Assembly: GCA_910578495.1 (NCBI GenBank)
Contig: CAJTRE010000020.1
Coordinates: forward strand, 36,568-49,086
Length of the DNA: 12,519 bases
From: an uncultured Dorea sp.
GTDB taxonomy: Bacteria; Bacillota; Clostridia; Lachnospirales; Lachnospiraceae
Reading direction: 5' to 3'
A model generated the notes under the pieces. The model saw nothing but the letters and a program-made list of their open reading frames with translations. It was not told where the DNA came from and ran no database searches. The position numbers and the translations under genes were made by a program. Below, piece after piece: positions 11,746-12,519 of this stretch (the stretch's first letter is position 1; each line of letters opens with the position of its first letter).

Positions 11746-11869
11746 CTTGGAACCTCCTATTTTCCTTCCTTAAAAATTGCATTTTTCTCCTAGCATTACC
11801 AAATCACCTCTCTCTTTAAAAATTCTTCAGAAAATACTCTTTCATTATACCTAGATTTAAAATATATTA
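11734..11869. other. AT-rich gap, possible minus-strand coding remnant
   Basis: No intact gene is present. On the minus strand an open frame reads, at its 3' end, RYNERVFSEEFLKREVIW and stops at 11796-11798. It overlaps an ATG (11794-11796) with a GAGAGAGGTGAT ribosome-binding-like site; that second frame ends after eight codons (MLGEKCNF). A stop overlapping a start with a Shine-Dalgarno sequence is what an operon junction looks like, so this may be the eroded edge of a lost unit. I could not identify the family. Confidence 0.25.
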
Positions 11870-11898
11870 TTGACGCATTATAATTTTTATACTATAAT
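11870..11898 (+). promoter_or_regulatory. Sigma-A promoter of the lipoprotein gene
   Basis: TTGACG (11870-11875) and TATAAT (11893-11898) are separated by 17 bp. The predicted start near 11905 leaves an AT-rich leader of about 85 nt. Confidence 0.75.
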
Positions 11899-11989
11899 AA
11901 ATTTAATCAAAATAGTGTTGATACAAACAAAAAACAATTCACTAACTAAGATATTTACTTTTAAAGAGCCATAAAAGGAGTCTAATCTT

Positions 11990-12508
11990 ATGAAAAAAAC
12001 ATTAAAAATCATTATCCCCATTTTGTTTCTTTGTATAATCAGCTTTGTCTCTTGCAAGAAGCAGCCTGTTGCTAACAACCAGACAAAATCGAACTTTAAC
12101 ATTTCTAATCTGAAAATCGATCAACAAAATGCCTATATTGCTCTAAGCGCAAATGACATGGAAGGATACAACAGATGGGTTCCCTTTTATTTTAGTTTTT
12201 CTGAAAAATCAGATACAAAAGCTACAGAAATAGAGAATCTTCTAAATAAAAAAATCACAAGTGTCACCTTATATTCAGATGATAAAAACATTTATCAAAC
12301 GAAGCAGTTAATATGGAGTGCATTCAAATTAGGCGACGGAAAATATAACTTGACATTAGTGCTGGTTCCTGAATTAACTGAGTTTAAATTTGATGGTATC
12401 CAGACAATAACACACATAGAACTAGGATATAATTCTAATTCTTCAAAAAAATATGAACTTCCGACCTACTACAATATATTTATGGTTAATCTCCCTTACA
12501 GCCAGTAA
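11990..12508 (+). CDS. Putative lipoprotein of unknown function
   Basis: I do not recognise this 172-residue protein. It begins with a lipoprotein signal peptide: two Lys, a hydrophobic core (about 6-20) and the lipobox-like FVSC with C22 as the likely acylated Cys. Phe at -3 is unusual but tolerated. The mature part has a short Asn/Gln-rich spacer (23-37), then a region with many alternating hydrophobic residues, suggesting a small beta-rich extracellular domain (about 40-170), with aromatic patches such as NRWVPFYFSF and LPTYYNIFMVNLPY. The ATG at 11990 has AAAAGGAG 9 nt upstream, and a strong promoter lies about 85 bp before. The gene is visibly more AT-rich than the feo genes and uses ATA, TTA and AAA freely, which suggests a different origin. 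It is complete, ending 11 nt before the window edge, so any operon partner is out of view. Confidence 0.8.
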   Translation: MKKTLKIIIPILFLCIISFVSCKKQPVANNQTKSNFNISNLKIDQQNAYIALSANDMEGYNRWVPFYFSFSEKSDTKATEIENLLNKKITSVTLYSDDKNIYQTKQLIWSAFKLGDGKYNLTLVLVPELTEFKFDGIQTITHIELGYNSNSSKKYELPTYYNIFMVNLPYSQ

Positions 12509-12519
12509 GGAATTACCCA

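Noticed and set aside
1..12519. CRISPR array, tRNA/rRNA genes, complete transposase, toxin-antitoxin or phage-defence system
   Set aside because: No repeat-spacer pattern, cloverleaf or matching coding region could be supported on either strand.

Overview
The window looks like chromosomal DNA from an anaerobic, spore-forming, low-to-moderate GC Clostridia, most likely Lachnospiraceae. This is inferred from gene content: a CwlD-type spore-cortex amidase, a membrane-anchored SH3-GH18 protein of the spore/peptidoglycan type, a MecA adaptor, a DUF1858 protein, a PerR regulator with two rubrerythrins of opposite domain order, and strong AGGAGG ribosome binding sites with sigma-A promoters of 17-bp spacing. 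No tRNA, rRNA, CRISPR array or complete insertion sequence is visible.

Left part (1-3485, all on the minus strand): a partial tsaC/Sua5 gene (tRNA t6A synthesis, running off the left edge), cwlD with a TTG start, a 620-residue TM-SH3-GH18 protein, and an unrecognised 83-residue protein. A 74-nt imperfect palindrome lies between the last two. Upstream of the small gene is about 400 bp without a gene, holding a 9-bp tandem repeat array and an 18-bp palindrome.

Middle (3893-6539): mecA on the plus strand from a sigma-A promoter with almost no leader, then a bidirectional terminator, a minus-strand DUF1858 gene, and an AT-rich gap with three perfect DnaA boxes (TGTGGATAA) plus near matches. After that comes a minus-strand secreted SH3-NlpC/P60 endopeptidase. 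Its upstream region has a strong promoter and a WalR-box-like motif.

Oxidative-stress unit (6646-8427, plus strand): perR, a reverse rubrerythrin and a classical rubrerythrin. The promoters of perR and the first rubrerythrin carry related PerR-box-like palindromes over the predicted start site. This fits PerR control of itself and of the peroxide-reducing rubrerythrins. A perfect 14-bp hairpin ends the unit.

Iron-uptake unit (8510-11733): a short DtxR-family repressor (minus strand) diverges from feoA, feoB and a 54-residue Cys-rich FeoB-associated membrane protein (plus strand). Three copies of a 6-4-6 palindrome (GTTAGC-N4-GCTAAY) sit at the feoA start site, in the feoA leader, and between feoA and feoB. 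The regulator has Met and Cys at the positions that mark iron-responsive DtxR rather than Mn-responsive MntR. The feo genes look visibly more GC-rich than the DNA on either side. Together, the PerR and DtxR units form a neighbourhood that couples ferrous iron import to peroxide defence.

Right end (11734-12519): AT-rich DNA with what may be the remnant of a minus-strand operon junction, then a strong promoter and a 172-residue lipoprotein of unknown function.
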